From positions 10,615 through 74,614 of the forward strand of contig CAZJHD010000021.1 in NCBI GenBank assembly GCA_964545855.1: a DNA stretch of 64,000 nucleotides, written 5' to 3'. The notes below the pieces were generated by a model. That model was not told the DNA's origin. It saw nothing but the letters and a program-made list of their open reading frames with translations, and did not search any database. Below, piece by piece: positions 34,285 through 42,443 of the stretch. Numbering within the stretch: position 1 is the first letter of the stretch; every line of letters starts with the position of its first letter. Source of the DNA: CAZJHD01 sp964545855 (lineage in GTDB: Bacteria; Planctomycetota; UBA1135; JACQFD01). The position numbers and the translations under genes are program-made.

Positions 34285-35871
34285 TCAGCGGGGAGCCGCC
34301 CACTCGATGCGGTAGACGGTGATCTGCGTCCGCTCGGGCCTGTCGAGCGGGTAGCCGAGGGACTCCGCGAAGTGGGGCGCCGTCCGTTCCGGGATGCGGT
34401 CGGCGGCCACGAACGCCGCGGCGTCCATGTCCCAGAGGAGGAACGACCAGTCCGGATTCCGCGCACCTTCGTCGAGGAGCCAGTCGCTCGCGGCGTCGAG
34501 CCGCACGTGCGCGGGCTGCACGCTCGCCGGCGGGATGCCGTGGTAGAGGCGGAGGAAGTTCCGCAGGTGGCCGACGTTCTCCAGGGGCGGCTCGAGGAGC
34601 AGGATCGTCCTCGACCCTCCGGGAGACGGGCGGTACGCGCCGAGGGCTCGCGCCATGGCCGTCTGGTGGAAGGCCTGCGGCTCGTAGTAGCGCTCGTTCG
34701 CGAAGCGGACGCTGCGCGCGTGGAGCACAAGGAAGACGGCGAGCACCACGGCGCAGGCGGCGGTGGCGGGGCGGCCCGCACCGTGGGCGCGTGCACGCTC
34801 CACGACCGACGCGACGAGGAGGCCGAGCGCGAGGGCGGCGCCGACGGTCGGGCCGTACCAGATGCGGCAGGGCGACGGCGTCTGCAGGGACGTGATCGCC
34901 GCCGGGTAGAGGGCCGTCGCCGCGAGGAGCAACGCGAGGATCGCGGGCCGAAGGAGCCTGCGCGCGAGGAGCGCCGTGAGGACGGCGGCGCCGGCGGCGA
35001 GCGCGCCCCCGGCGAGCGGGCTCGACTCCTGGCCCACGTGGGTCGCCGGCGACGCGAGCCACGCGAGCGTGCCGGCGACGCGCTCGAAGCGGGTGTTCCC
35101 GAGGTGCGCGCGGCTCGCGCGGGACGGCACGTCCTCGAGGCCCAGGGGCGCCAGCAGCGCCGACACCACGCGGTCGTTGGCCACGAGGAACGCGATCGCC
35201 GGCAGCGCGAGCCAGAGCGCGCGCACGAGGGATCGCCGCGTGAAGAGGCTGCGCGGGCCGTGCACCAGCGCTTCCGCGAGCGGGAGCCAGGCGAAGAGCA
35301 CGACGGCCGACTCCTTCGTGAAGAGCGCGGCCCCGGCGGCGAGTGCCGTCCATGCGCCGTCGCGCGCGCCTCCCCGCTCGACGGCCCGCAGGTGGAGCTC
35401 CACGGCGACGATCGTCAGCAGCACCACGAGCGCCGTGTTCTGCGCCGACATCCAGAGGACCGCTTCGCACTGCGCGTAGAAGCAGAGGAACGAGAGCGCC
35501 GCCACGAGCGGAGTCGTCGTGCCCCCCGCGATGCGGCGCGCGAGGCGCCACAGGCACCAGCCGGCGCCGGCGTGCAGGAGGATCCCCGCGACGAAGAAGG
35601 GGCGCGGCTCCGTGCCGAAGGCGCCCACGAAGAGGGCGATCCACGAGGACCAGATCGGCCGGAAGTAGCCGAGGGGGCGGATCTCCGGCAGCCGCCGCGG
35701 GTCCTGGACGAGCGCGAGCCCGTCGTTCAGGAGGAGCGCGTCCTCGTTCACGAACTGGTTCGAGAGCGCCGGCCCGTAGACCGCGAAGGCGACGGCGACG
35801 CAGAGGAACGCGATCGCCGTCGGCGAGGAGGCGAGCCGGAACGTCCCTTCCTTCGGCGTCGGCGCGGGCAT
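34285..35871 (-). CDS. GT-C-like polytopic membrane protein (possible glycosyltransferase)
   Basis: 528 residues from the ATG at 35871. About 11 hydrophobic helices between residues 18 and 400, then a soluble C-terminal domain (~410-528). The first loop, YGPALSNQFVNEDALLL, is reminiscent of GT-C enzymes, where an acidic residue in loop 1 is catalytic; later FYAQCEAVLWMSAQNTALVVLL and ALFTKESAVVLFAWLPLAEALV match TMTC/O-mannosyltransferase-like proteins. The donor would be a polyprenyl-phosphate sugar by analogy. The identity is tentative. The 127-base gap to the divergent symporter gene is filled mostly by the inverted-repeat element B. Confidence 0.65.
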   Translation of the reverse strand: MPAPTPKEGTFRLASSPTAIAFLCVAVAFAVYGPALSNQFVNEDALLLNDGLALVQDPRRLPEIRPLGYFRPIWSSWIALFVGAFGTEPRPFFVAGILLHAGAGWCLWRLARRIAGGTTTPLVAALSFLCFYAQCEAVLWMSAQNTALVVLLTIVAVELHLRAVERGGARDGAWTALAAGAALFTKESAVVLFAWLPLAEALVHGPRSLFTRRSLVRALWLALPAIAFLVANDRVVSALLAPLGLEDVPSRASRAHLGNTRFERVAGTLAWLASPATHVGQESSPLAGGALAAGAAVLTALLARRLLRPAILALLLAATALYPAAITSLQTPSPCRIWYGPTVGAALALGLLVASVVERARAHGAGRPATAACAVVLAVFLVLHARSVRFANERYYEPQAFHQTAMARALGAYRPSPGGSRTILLLEPPLENVGHLRNFLRLYHGIPPASVQPAHVRLDAASDWLLDEGARNPDWSFLLWDMDAAAFVAADRIPERTAPHFAESLGYPLDRPERTQITVYRIEWAAPR

Positions 35872-35898
35872 GGGGCGCGCAGAGCATAGGCACCGCCC

Positions 35899-35982
35899 CG
35901 AGACTGGCCCCGAATTCGTGCACGCCGTCGGGCGATGCACGTGGCGGTCCCCGGGCACGTGAATGATTCGGGGCCAGTCTCG
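35899..35982 (+). repeat. Inverted-repeat intergenic element, copy B
   Basis: 84 bases with a perfect 17-base terminal inverted repeat (35899-35915 and 35966-35982). Arms extend as TCGTGCAC on the left and as CGTGAATG before the right arm, the same two end types as copy A at 30970-31076 but inverted. It occupies two thirds of the spacer between divergent start codons at 35871 and 35999, so it must lie in or next to both promoters and could form a hairpin in the symporter leader. Confidence 0.75.
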
Positions 35983-35998
35983 ATAGGCTCCGGCGCCC

Positions 35999-37501
35999 AT
36001 GGGCTCCGTCGACCTCGTCCTCGTCGCCGCCTACCTCGTGGCGGTCGTCGTCGCGGGCGCGTGGTTCTCGCGGCGGCAGCGGACGACGCGCCACTACTTC
36101 ACGGGGAGCGGACGCGTGCCCTGGTGGGCCGTGTCGGCGTCGATCGTCGCCACGGAGACCTCCACGATCACCTTCGTGTCGGTGCCGGGGATCGCCTACG
36201 CCTGGGGCGGCGACCTGCGGTTCCTGCAGCTCGCCCTCGGCTACGTCGTGGGGCGTGTCGCCATCGCGCTCTTCCTCGTGCCGAAGTACTTCCAGGGGGA
36301 GCTGCTGACGGTCTACCAGCTCCTCGCGACGCGCTTCGGCAACGGAGTGAAGGGGATGCTCGCGGCGCTCTTCGTCGTGATGCGCACGCTCGCCGACGGC
36401 GTGCGTCTGCTGCTCACGGCGACGGTCCTCGTCGCCGTCGGCAAGGTCTTCGCGCCGGAGGCGGAGACGGAGACGCTCGTGGTGGGAGGCATCGTCGTCA
36501 TGGGCCTCGTGATGCTGCTGTTCACTCTCTGGGGCGGCATGGAGGCCGTGATCTGGATCGAGGTGGTGCAACTCGGGATCTACCTCGCGGGGGCGCTCGC
36601 CGCCGCGGCGGTGCTCCTCGGGAAGATCCCGGGGGGGCTCGACGCCGTGCTCGACGACGCGGTGCGCGAGGGGAAGCTCCGCTGGCTCTCCTTCGATCTC
36701 ACGGTCTCGAAGGAGGCGGGCTTCACCTTCTGGGCGGGAGTGATCGGCGGCGCGTTCCTGAACGTCTCCACGCACGGCACCGATCAGTACATGGTGCAGC
36801 GCTACCTCTGCGTCGAGCGGCCCCGCGACGCGGCGAAGGCGCTCCTCCTGTCGGGCGTCGCCGTCTTCGCGCAGTTCGCCCTCTTCCTCGGGATCGGCTT
36901 GCTGCTCCTCGCGTTCAATGATCCACGCCGAGGACCGAGCCTCGACGGCCCCGGCTACGGGAGCGAAAGCAGGTTCTTCCCCTTCTCGAAGGGCGACGAG
37001 GTCTTTCCCCACTTCATCGCGAACGAGCTCCCGCCGGGGCTCGGGGGCCTCGTGATCGCGGCGATCCTCGCGGCGGCGCTCTCCTCGTCGCTCAACTCCA
37101 TCGCCGCGACGACCCTCGCCGACCTCTGGCGCCCGCTCTTCGGCCGCGCCGACGACGCGCGCGAGCTGCGGCTCTCGCGGATCTTCACGGTCGTCGCCGG
37201 TGCGGCGCAGATCGCCGTCGCCCTCGCGCTCCTGCGCACGCAGGAGTCGGCCCTCACCATGGCGCTCACGATCGCGTCGCTCTTCAACGGGCCCGTCCTC
37301 GGGATCTTCCTGCTGGGAACGCTCACGCGCGGACCGCGCACGCGCGCCGCGCTCGCCGGCATCGCCGCGGGCACGGTCGTGGTGCTCGGCATCTGGTGGA
37401 ACGACGTCGACCTCTTCTGGCCCTGGTACACGGCGATCGGCTCGCTCACGACGCTCCTCGCCGGCATCCTGGCGCACGGCTTCGAGACCCGCCGTTCCTG
37501 A
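35999..37501 (+). CDS. Sodium:solute symporter (SSF family)
   Basis: 500 residues with ~13-14 helices. SSF signatures include the N-terminal DLVLVAAYLVAVVVAGAWFSRRQRTTRHYFTGSGRVPWWAV, the ETSTITFVSVPGIAY segment, the helix with STHGTDQYMVQRYLCV (residues 259-274), and the late ILAAALSSSLNSIAATTLAD containing Ser/Thr typical of the Na2 site. It imports a small solute with sodium across the inner membrane; SSF members carry sugars, sialic acid, amino acids and others. Next to nagZ and namZ-type genes, an amino sugar or muropeptide sugar is the likely substrate (inference). 35 bases separate it from the GH3 gene, so one operon is likely. Confidence 0.9.
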   Translation: MGSVDLVLVAAYLVAVVVAGAWFSRRQRTTRHYFTGSGRVPWWAVSASIVATETSTITFVSVPGIAYAWGGDLRFLQLALGYVVGRVAIALFLVPKYFQGELLTVYQLLATRFGNGVKGMLAALFVVMRTLADGVRLLLTATVLVAVGKVFAPEAETETLVVGGIVVMGLVMLLFTLWGGMEAVIWIEVVQLGIYLAGALAAAAVLLGKIPGGLDAVLDDAVREGKLRWLSFDLTVSKEAGFTFWAGVIGGAFLNVSTHGTDQYMVQRYLCVERPRDAAKALLLSGVAVFAQFALFLGIGLLLLAFNDPRRGPSLDGPGYGSESRFFPFSKGDEVFPHFIANELPPGLGGLVIAAILAAALSSSLNSIAATTLADLWRPLFGRADDARELRLSRIFTVVAGAAQIAVALALLRTQESALTMALTIASLFNGPVLGIFLLGTLTRGPRTRAALAGIAAGTVVVLGIWWNDVDLFWPWYTAIGSLTTLLAGILAHGFETRRS

Positions 37502-37536
37502 ACGGGCGCCGGCGCCACTCCCCATCGAGACTCGCC

Positions 37537-39357
37537 ATGCATCCCTCCGTTTGGACCGCTTCGCTCCTCCTCGCCCTCGCGCCGCTCCGGCAGGACGCCG
37601 CGACGCCGGCCCCTTCGCCTCCCGCCTCCGACGCCGACGCGCTCCTCGCGCGGATGACGCTCGAGGAGAAGGTGGGCCAGCTCTTCGTCGTCGGCGCGAA
37701 CGCGAAGTTCCGCTCCGAGGAGTCCGAGGAGCACCGGCGCCTCGTGCACCTGGTCTCGCGGAGGAAAGTCGGGGGCGTCATCTGGTACCGCTCGGACGTC
37801 ACGGAGACGGCGCGGCTCGGCGCGAAGCTCCAGGCGCTCGCGACGACGCCGCTGCTCTACGCCTGCGATCTGGAGGCGGGCCTCGGCATGCGCTTCGACG
37901 AGGTGCCTTGGTCGCCCTGGGCGATGGGGGTCGCCGCCACGGGTGATCCGCTGCTCGCGGAGAAGCTCGGCCGCGCCACGGCGCTGGAGGCGCGGGCGCT
38001 CGGCATCGCGCAGATCTACGCGCCCGTCGCCGACGTGAACGTGAACGCCGACAACCCGGTGATCAACGTGCGGAGCTTCGGCGAGGACCCGGCGGCCGTC
38101 GCGCGCTTCGTCGTGGCCTTCTGCCGCGGCGCCGAGGCGGGCGGCGCGCTCGCGACGGTGAAGCACTTCCCGGGGCACGGCGACACCAACGTCGACTCCC
38201 ATCGCTCGCTCCCGGTGCTGCGCGTCGATCGCGCGCGCCTCGACGCCGTGGAGCTCGTGCCCTTCCGAGCGGCCTTCGCGGGCGGCTGCCGCTCCGTGAT
38301 GGTGGCGCACCTCGCGGTGCCGGCCCTCGATCCGACGCCCGCGCCGCTGCGCAAGGACACGGCGGCGGCGGGCTACCGCGACGACGAGTTCGCCGACGAC
38401 ACGACGGAGGCGGAGGCGCGCGGCACGATGCCGGCCACGATCTCGCCGGCCATCACGACGAAGCTGCTGCGCGGAGAGCTCGGCTTCGACGGCCTCGTCG
38501 TCACCGACGCCATGGACATGGGGGGCCTCGCCGACCACTTCGACCCGGGCGAGGGCGCCGTGCGCGCGGTGCTCGCCGGCGCCGATCAGATCCTCAAGTC
38601 CGACGACCCCGAGCGCGCGCTCGACGCCGTGATCGGCGCCGCGCGCAGCGGCCGGATTCCCGAGGCGACGATCGACGCGGCGGCGCGCCGAGTCCTGCGC
38701 GAGAAGATCCGCCTCGGGCTCTTCGATCCCGAGCGCGCGGCGCCGCCGATCGCCGAGGTGCCGAAGCGCGTCGGCCGGCCCGAGACGGCGCGGCTCTTCG
38801 CGGAGATCGCGGAGAGGTCGCTCACGCTCGTGCGCGAGGCGAAGGGCACGCTGCCGCTCCCGCGCGCCGCGAGGCTCCTCCACGTGGTCGTCTCCGACGA
38901 CGGCAGCGCGGCCCCGGCCGCGGTGCTCGCGGCGGGGCTCGCCCGGCGCGCGGGCGGCGGCACGTCGACGCGCCGCGTCGACCCGCGCACGACGGACGAG
39001 GAGATCGGCGCGATCGTGGCTGCGGCGGGCGAGTGCGATGGGGTCGTGCTCTCGATGATCGTGCGCGCGCGCTCCGGGAGCGGGAAGCTCGCGGCGCCCC
39101 CCGCCACGGCACGCGCCGTGGAGGCGCTCCTCGCGACGGAGAAGCCCGTCGTCGCCGTGTCCCTCGGGAGCCCCTACGTGCTGCGCGACTTCGCGGCGCT
39201 CCCCACTTTCGTCGCCGCCTACGGCTCCGCCGACTGCGTGCAGGAGGCCGTGGCCGCGGCGCTCTTCGGCGAGACGGCGATCGGCGGCACGCTCCCCGTC
39301 ACGATCCCCGGCGCGGCGAAGGTCGGCGCCGGGATCCGGAAGCCGGCACTCCGGTGA
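37537..39357 (+). CDS. nagZ: NagZ-type glycoside hydrolase family 3 (exo-beta-N-acetylglucosaminidase)
   Basis: 606 residues with an N-terminal signal-like segment (residues 1-18). The GH3 barrel starts at ~35 (LLARMTLEEKVGQLFVVG). The NagZ signature KHFPGHGDTNVDSH is at residues 209-222, holding the Asp220-x-His222 catalytic dyad that is specific to NagZ enzymes; the nucleophile is Asp324 in VVTDAMDMGG. A second GH3 C-terminal domain covers ~400-606, as in the two-domain Bacillus NagZ (YbzD/YbbD type) rather than the single-domain proteobacterial form. It removes GlcNAc from cell-wall muropeptides. The stop overlaps the next start as GTGA. Confidence 0.9.
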   Translation: MHPSVWTASLLLALAPLRQDAATPAPSPPASDADALLARMTLEEKVGQLFVVGANAKFRSEESEEHRRLVHLVSRRKVGGVIWYRSDVTETARLGAKLQALATTPLLYACDLEAGLGMRFDEVPWSPWAMGVAATGDPLLAEKLGRATALEARALGIAQIYAPVADVNVNADNPVINVRSFGEDPAAVARFVVAFCRGAEAGGALATVKHFPGHGDTNVDSHRSLPVLRVDRARLDAVELVPFRAAFAGGCRSVMVAHLAVPALDPTPAPLRKDTAAAGYRDDEFADDTTEAEARGTMPATISPAITTKLLRGELGFDGLVVTDAMDMGGLADHFDPGEGAVRAVLAGADQILKSDDPERALDAVIGAARSGRIPEATIDAAARRVLREKIRLGLFDPERAAPPIAEVPKRVGRPETARLFAEIAERSLTLVREAKGTLPLPRAARLLHVVVSDDGSAAPAAVLAAGLARRAGGGTSTRRVDPRTTDEEIGAIVAAAGECDGVVLSMIVRARSGSGKLAAPPATARAVEALLATEKPVVAVSLGSPYVLRDFAALPTFVAAYGSADCVQEAVAAALFGETAIGGTLPVTIPGAAKVGAGIRKPALR

Positions 39358-41774
39358 TCGCCGCGGCGGTGCTCGCGCTCCTCCTGCAGGAGATCGACCG
39401 CACCCTTCCGCCGCCGAGCGCGCCGGTCGCGGCCGATCCCTGGCAAGGGCCGGTCGCCCTCGGCTCGACGCCCGCGGCCCTTGGCTTCTCGCCGGAGCGT
39501 CTCGAGCGCGCGGCGGCGGCCGTCGAGGAGGCCGTCGCGAAGGGGGAGATCCCGGGCGCCGTGCTCCTCGTGGGACGCCACGGCGGCACGGCCCTGCGGC
39601 TCGCCTTCGGCCTACGTGCCGTCGAGCCGGCGCCGGAGCCGATGACGCCGGACACGATCTTCGATCTGGCGTCGCTCACGAAACCCGTCGTGACGGCGAC
39701 CCTCGCGATGCAGCTCGTGGAGGAAGGCCGCCTCCGTCTCGAAGACCGCGTCGCCGACCGGCTGCCGGGCTTCGCGCCCGGGGGAGGCGATCGCGCGCGC
39801 GTCACCGTCGAGCAGCTTCTCCTGCACCGCGCCGGCTTCGTGCCCGACGATCCGCTCGATCTCTACCGCGGATCGCCGGACGCGATCTTCGCCCGGAAGT
39901 TCGAGCGGCCGCTCGCGCACGCGCCCGGCGCGCGCTTCGTCTACTCGGACGTCGGCTTCGAGGTGCTCGCACGGCTGCTGGAGCACGTCGCGGGGAAGCC
40001 CCTCGACGCGCTCGCACGGGAGCGCGTGCTGGAGCCCCTCGGCATGCGCGACTCGGGATTCCGCCGGACGGGCGCCGCGTCGCCGATTCCGATCGCGCGC
40101 ATCGCGCCGACGGAGCGCGCCGAGGGGACGATGCTGCGAGGCGTGGTCCACGATCCGCGGGCCCGCGCCCTCGGTGGCGTGGCGGGGCACGCGGGTCTCT
40201 TCGGAACGGCGGACGACCTCTCGCTCTACTGCGCCGCCATGCTCGCGGGCGGGGGACCGATTCTCGCGCCGCCGAGCGTCCACGAGATGACATGCGCCCG
40301 CGACTTCGGCGACGGAGACCTGCGGGCGCTGGGCTGGGACGTGGCGACGGCCTACTCGGGCCCGCGGGGCGAGCGTTTTCCGCTCGGCTCCTTCGGGCAC
40401 ACGGGGTTCACGGGCACGTCGATGTGGCTCGACCCGGTGACGAAGACGTGGGTGGTCCTCCTCGCGTGCGCGCTGCATCCCGACGGCAAGGGAAAGGTCC
40501 TGGCCCTGCGCAAGCGCGTCGGGACGCTCGTCGCCGAGGCGATCGACGACGTGCCGGCCGGCGTGCTGGAGGCGGCCTCGGCTCCGGTGCGTGCGCTGCT
40601 CGATCGGGCGAAGGACGCGGCGCCGAGGCCCGACGTGCGCGCCGGCGTCGACGTGCTGGAGGCGGAGGGATTCCGCGCCGTCGCGGGCATGCGCGTCGCG
40701 CTCCTCACGAATCCGACGGGACGCGCGCGCGACGGCCGCTCCACGATCGACGTGCTCGGCTCGCCGGCGGCGAAGGCTGCGGGGGTCGTGCTCGTGCGCC
40801 TCTTCGCGCCGGAGCACGGCATCCGCGCGGCCCTCGACGAGCCCGTGCCGGATGCCGTCGACGAGCGCACGGGTCTCGCGATCCTGTCGCTCTACGGGGA
40901 GAAGAAGCGTCCCGCGCCGGAGGACCTCGCCGGCCTCGACGCCGTCGTCGTCGATCTCCAGGACGCCGGCTGCCGCGCCTACACGTACCTCGCGACGATG
41001 GCCTACGTCCTCGAGGAGGCGGCGAAGGCGCGCGTCGCCGTCGTCGTCCTCGATCGGCCGAACCCGCTCGGCGGCGAGCGATTCGAGGGGCCCGTCGCCG
41101 ACGAGGCGGCGCACGCCTTCACGAGCTACCACCGCATGCCGGTGCGCACCGGCATGACGATCGGCGAGTGCGCGCGCCTCTACTCCGCCGAGCGCGGCCT
41201 CGGCGTCGATCTGCGGGTGGTGCCGCTCCGGGGATGGCGCCGCTCGATGCTCTTCGACGAGACGGGCCTCCCCTGGATCCCGCCGTCGCCGAACCTCCGC
41301 ACGACGGCGCAGGCGGCGCTCTATCCGGGGATCGTGCTCCTCGAGTTCACGAACGTCTCCGTCGGGCGCGGCACGGAGACGCCCTTCGAGGTCGTGGGCG
41401 CGCCCTGGATCGACGGCGCGGCGCTCGCCGCGCGGCTGCGCGCGCGCGCGATCCCCGGCGTCGCCTTCCTCGCGGAGCGATTCACTCCGAGCGCGTCGGC
41501 GCACGCGGGCGTCGAGTGCGGAGGCGTGCGGCTCTTCGTCTCCGACCGTCGCGCCCTCGAGCCCGTGCGCCTCGGCATCGAGATCGCCTGCGCGCTGCGC
41601 GATCTCCACCCCGAGACGTGGGATCGGTCGCGCTTCGGCCTGCTCCTCGCGCACGCCGCGACGCTGCGCCGCTTCGAGGAGGGGGCGACTCCCGAGGCGC
41701 TCGTCGCCGGATGGAGCGAGGAGCTCGCCGCCTGGGCGGAGCGCCGTCGCCGGTTCCTGCTCGCCGAGAAATGA
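39354..41774 (+). CDS. Fusion of AmiE-like serine hydrolase and NamZ-type exo-beta-N-acetylmuramidase (DUF1343, GH171)
   Basis: 806 residues, GTG start overlapping the nagZ stop. A short hydrophobic N-terminus (IAAAVLALLL) may be a signal peptide. Residues ~45-400 are a class C beta-lactamase/serine-hydrolase domain: SxxK with Ser107 and Lys110 in FDLASLTKP, YSD at 197-199 as the YxN equivalent, and HTG at 349-351. Residues ~429-806 are DUF1343: GVDVLEAEGF, MRVALLTNPTGRARDG, RLFAPEHGIRAALDE, VVDLQDAGCRAYTYLATMAY, LDRPNPLGG and LYPGIVLLEFTNVSVGRGTETPFE. In Bacillus subtilis the three activities are separate neighbours (namZ, nagZ, amiE) that degrade MurNAc-peptide ends. Here two are joined. 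The YSD motif deviates from YxN. Its stop overlaps the ECF sigma start as ATGA. Confidence 0.92.
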   Translation: MIAAAVLALLLQEIDRTLPPPSAPVAADPWQGPVALGSTPAALGFSPERLERAAAAVEEAVAKGEIPGAVLLVGRHGGTALRLAFGLRAVEPAPEPMTPDTIFDLASLTKPVVTATLAMQLVEEGRLRLEDRVADRLPGFAPGGGDRARVTVEQLLLHRAGFVPDDPLDLYRGSPDAIFARKFERPLAHAPGARFVYSDVGFEVLARLLEHVAGKPLDALARERVLEPLGMRDSGFRRTGAASPIPIARIAPTERAEGTMLRGVVHDPRARALGGVAGHAGLFGTADDLSLYCAAMLAGGGPILAPPSVHEMTCARDFGDGDLRALGWDVATAYSGPRGERFPLGSFGHTGFTGTSMWLDPVTKTWVVLLACALHPDGKGKVLALRKRVGTLVAEAIDDVPAGVLEAASAPVRALLDRAKDAAPRPDVRAGVDVLEAEGFRAVAGMRVALLTNPTGRARDGRSTIDVLGSPAAKAAGVVLVRLFAPEHGIRAALDEPVPDAVDERTGLAILSLYGEKKRPAPEDLAGLDAVVVDLQDAGCRAYTYLATMAYVLEEAAKARVAVVVLDRPNPLGGERFEGPVADEAAHAFTSYHRMPVRTGMTIGECARLYSAERGLGVDLRVVPLRGWRRSMLFDETGLPWIPPSPNLRTTAQAALYPGIVLLEFTNVSVGRGTETPFEVVGAPWIDGAALAARLRARAIPGVAFLAERFTPSASAHAGVECGGVRLFVSDRRALEPVRLGIEIACALRDLHPETWDRSRFGLLLAHAATLRRFEEGATPEALVAGWSEELAAWAERRRRFLLAEK

Positions 41775-42391
41775 GCGGCGGCTCCGCGTCGGGCGATTCG
41801 ACGGGCCCGCTCCTCGCGCGGGCGCGAACCGGCGACCGCGAGGCGGCGGAGACTCTCCTCGCGCGCGACGCGGGCCGGCTCCGACTCTACGTGCGCGCGC
41901 GCATCGGCGGCGCGCTCGCGCGGCGCGTCGACGTGGACGACGTGGTGCAGGAGACCCTCTTCCGGGCCTTCTCGGCGCTTCCGCGCTTCGAGGGAGAGGA
42001 CGGCGGGCGCTTCTTCGGCTTCCTCGCGACGCTCGCCCGCCACGTCCTCGCCGACGTCGCGCGCGCGGCGCGTCGACAGAAGCGGAGCGCGCGCGTCGAG
42101 CCGATCGCGCCGGCGGACTGGAGCCGGTCGTCTCTCGCGCTCCGCGAGCCGCGGGCGGAGACACCGGGCCCGGCGACGCGCGTCGTCCTCTCGGAGGACC
42201 AGCGGCGGATCGAGAGCGCCCTTGCGTCGCTCCCCGCGCACCAGCGGCGCGTCATCGTTCTGCGCCAGCTCGAGCAGCGCTCCGCCCGCGACGTGGCCGC
42301 GCTCACGGGCTCGACGGAGGGCGCCGTGCACGCCCTCTATCGCCGCGCGCTCCAGGCCTGGGCCGACGCCGCCGGCCTCGGGGCGCGGTGA
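41771..42391 (+). CDS. ECF-type sigma-70 family factor
   Basis: 206 residues, ATG overlapping the previous stop. Region 2 at ~10-85: RRVDVDDVVQETLFRAFSALPRF then GFLATLARHVLADVARAARRQKRS. Region 4 at ~140-200: SLPAHQRRVIVLRQLEQRSARDVAALTGSTEGAVHALYRRAL. The type resembles planctomycetal ECF factors that come with Ser/Thr kinases. The Ser/Thr kinase follows 52 bases downstream and no anti-sigma factor is seen, which fits phosphorylation-type control. Translational coupling to the cell-wall hydrolase fusion suggests that it serves the cassette. Confidence 0.9.
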   Translation: MSGGSASGDSTGPLLARARTGDREAAETLLARDAGRLRLYVRARIGGALARRVDVDDVVQETLFRAFSALPRFEGEDGGRFFGFLATLARHVLADVARAARRQKRSARVEPIAPADWSRSSLALREPRAETPGPATRVVLSEDQRRIESALASLPAHQRRVIVLRQLEQRSARDVAALTGSTEGAVHALYRRALQAWADAAGLGAR

Positions 42392-42443
42392 GGATCCGGG
42401 AATCCCGCGTCGAATCGCGCCGCGGGCGGCGCTCCTCCGTTCC

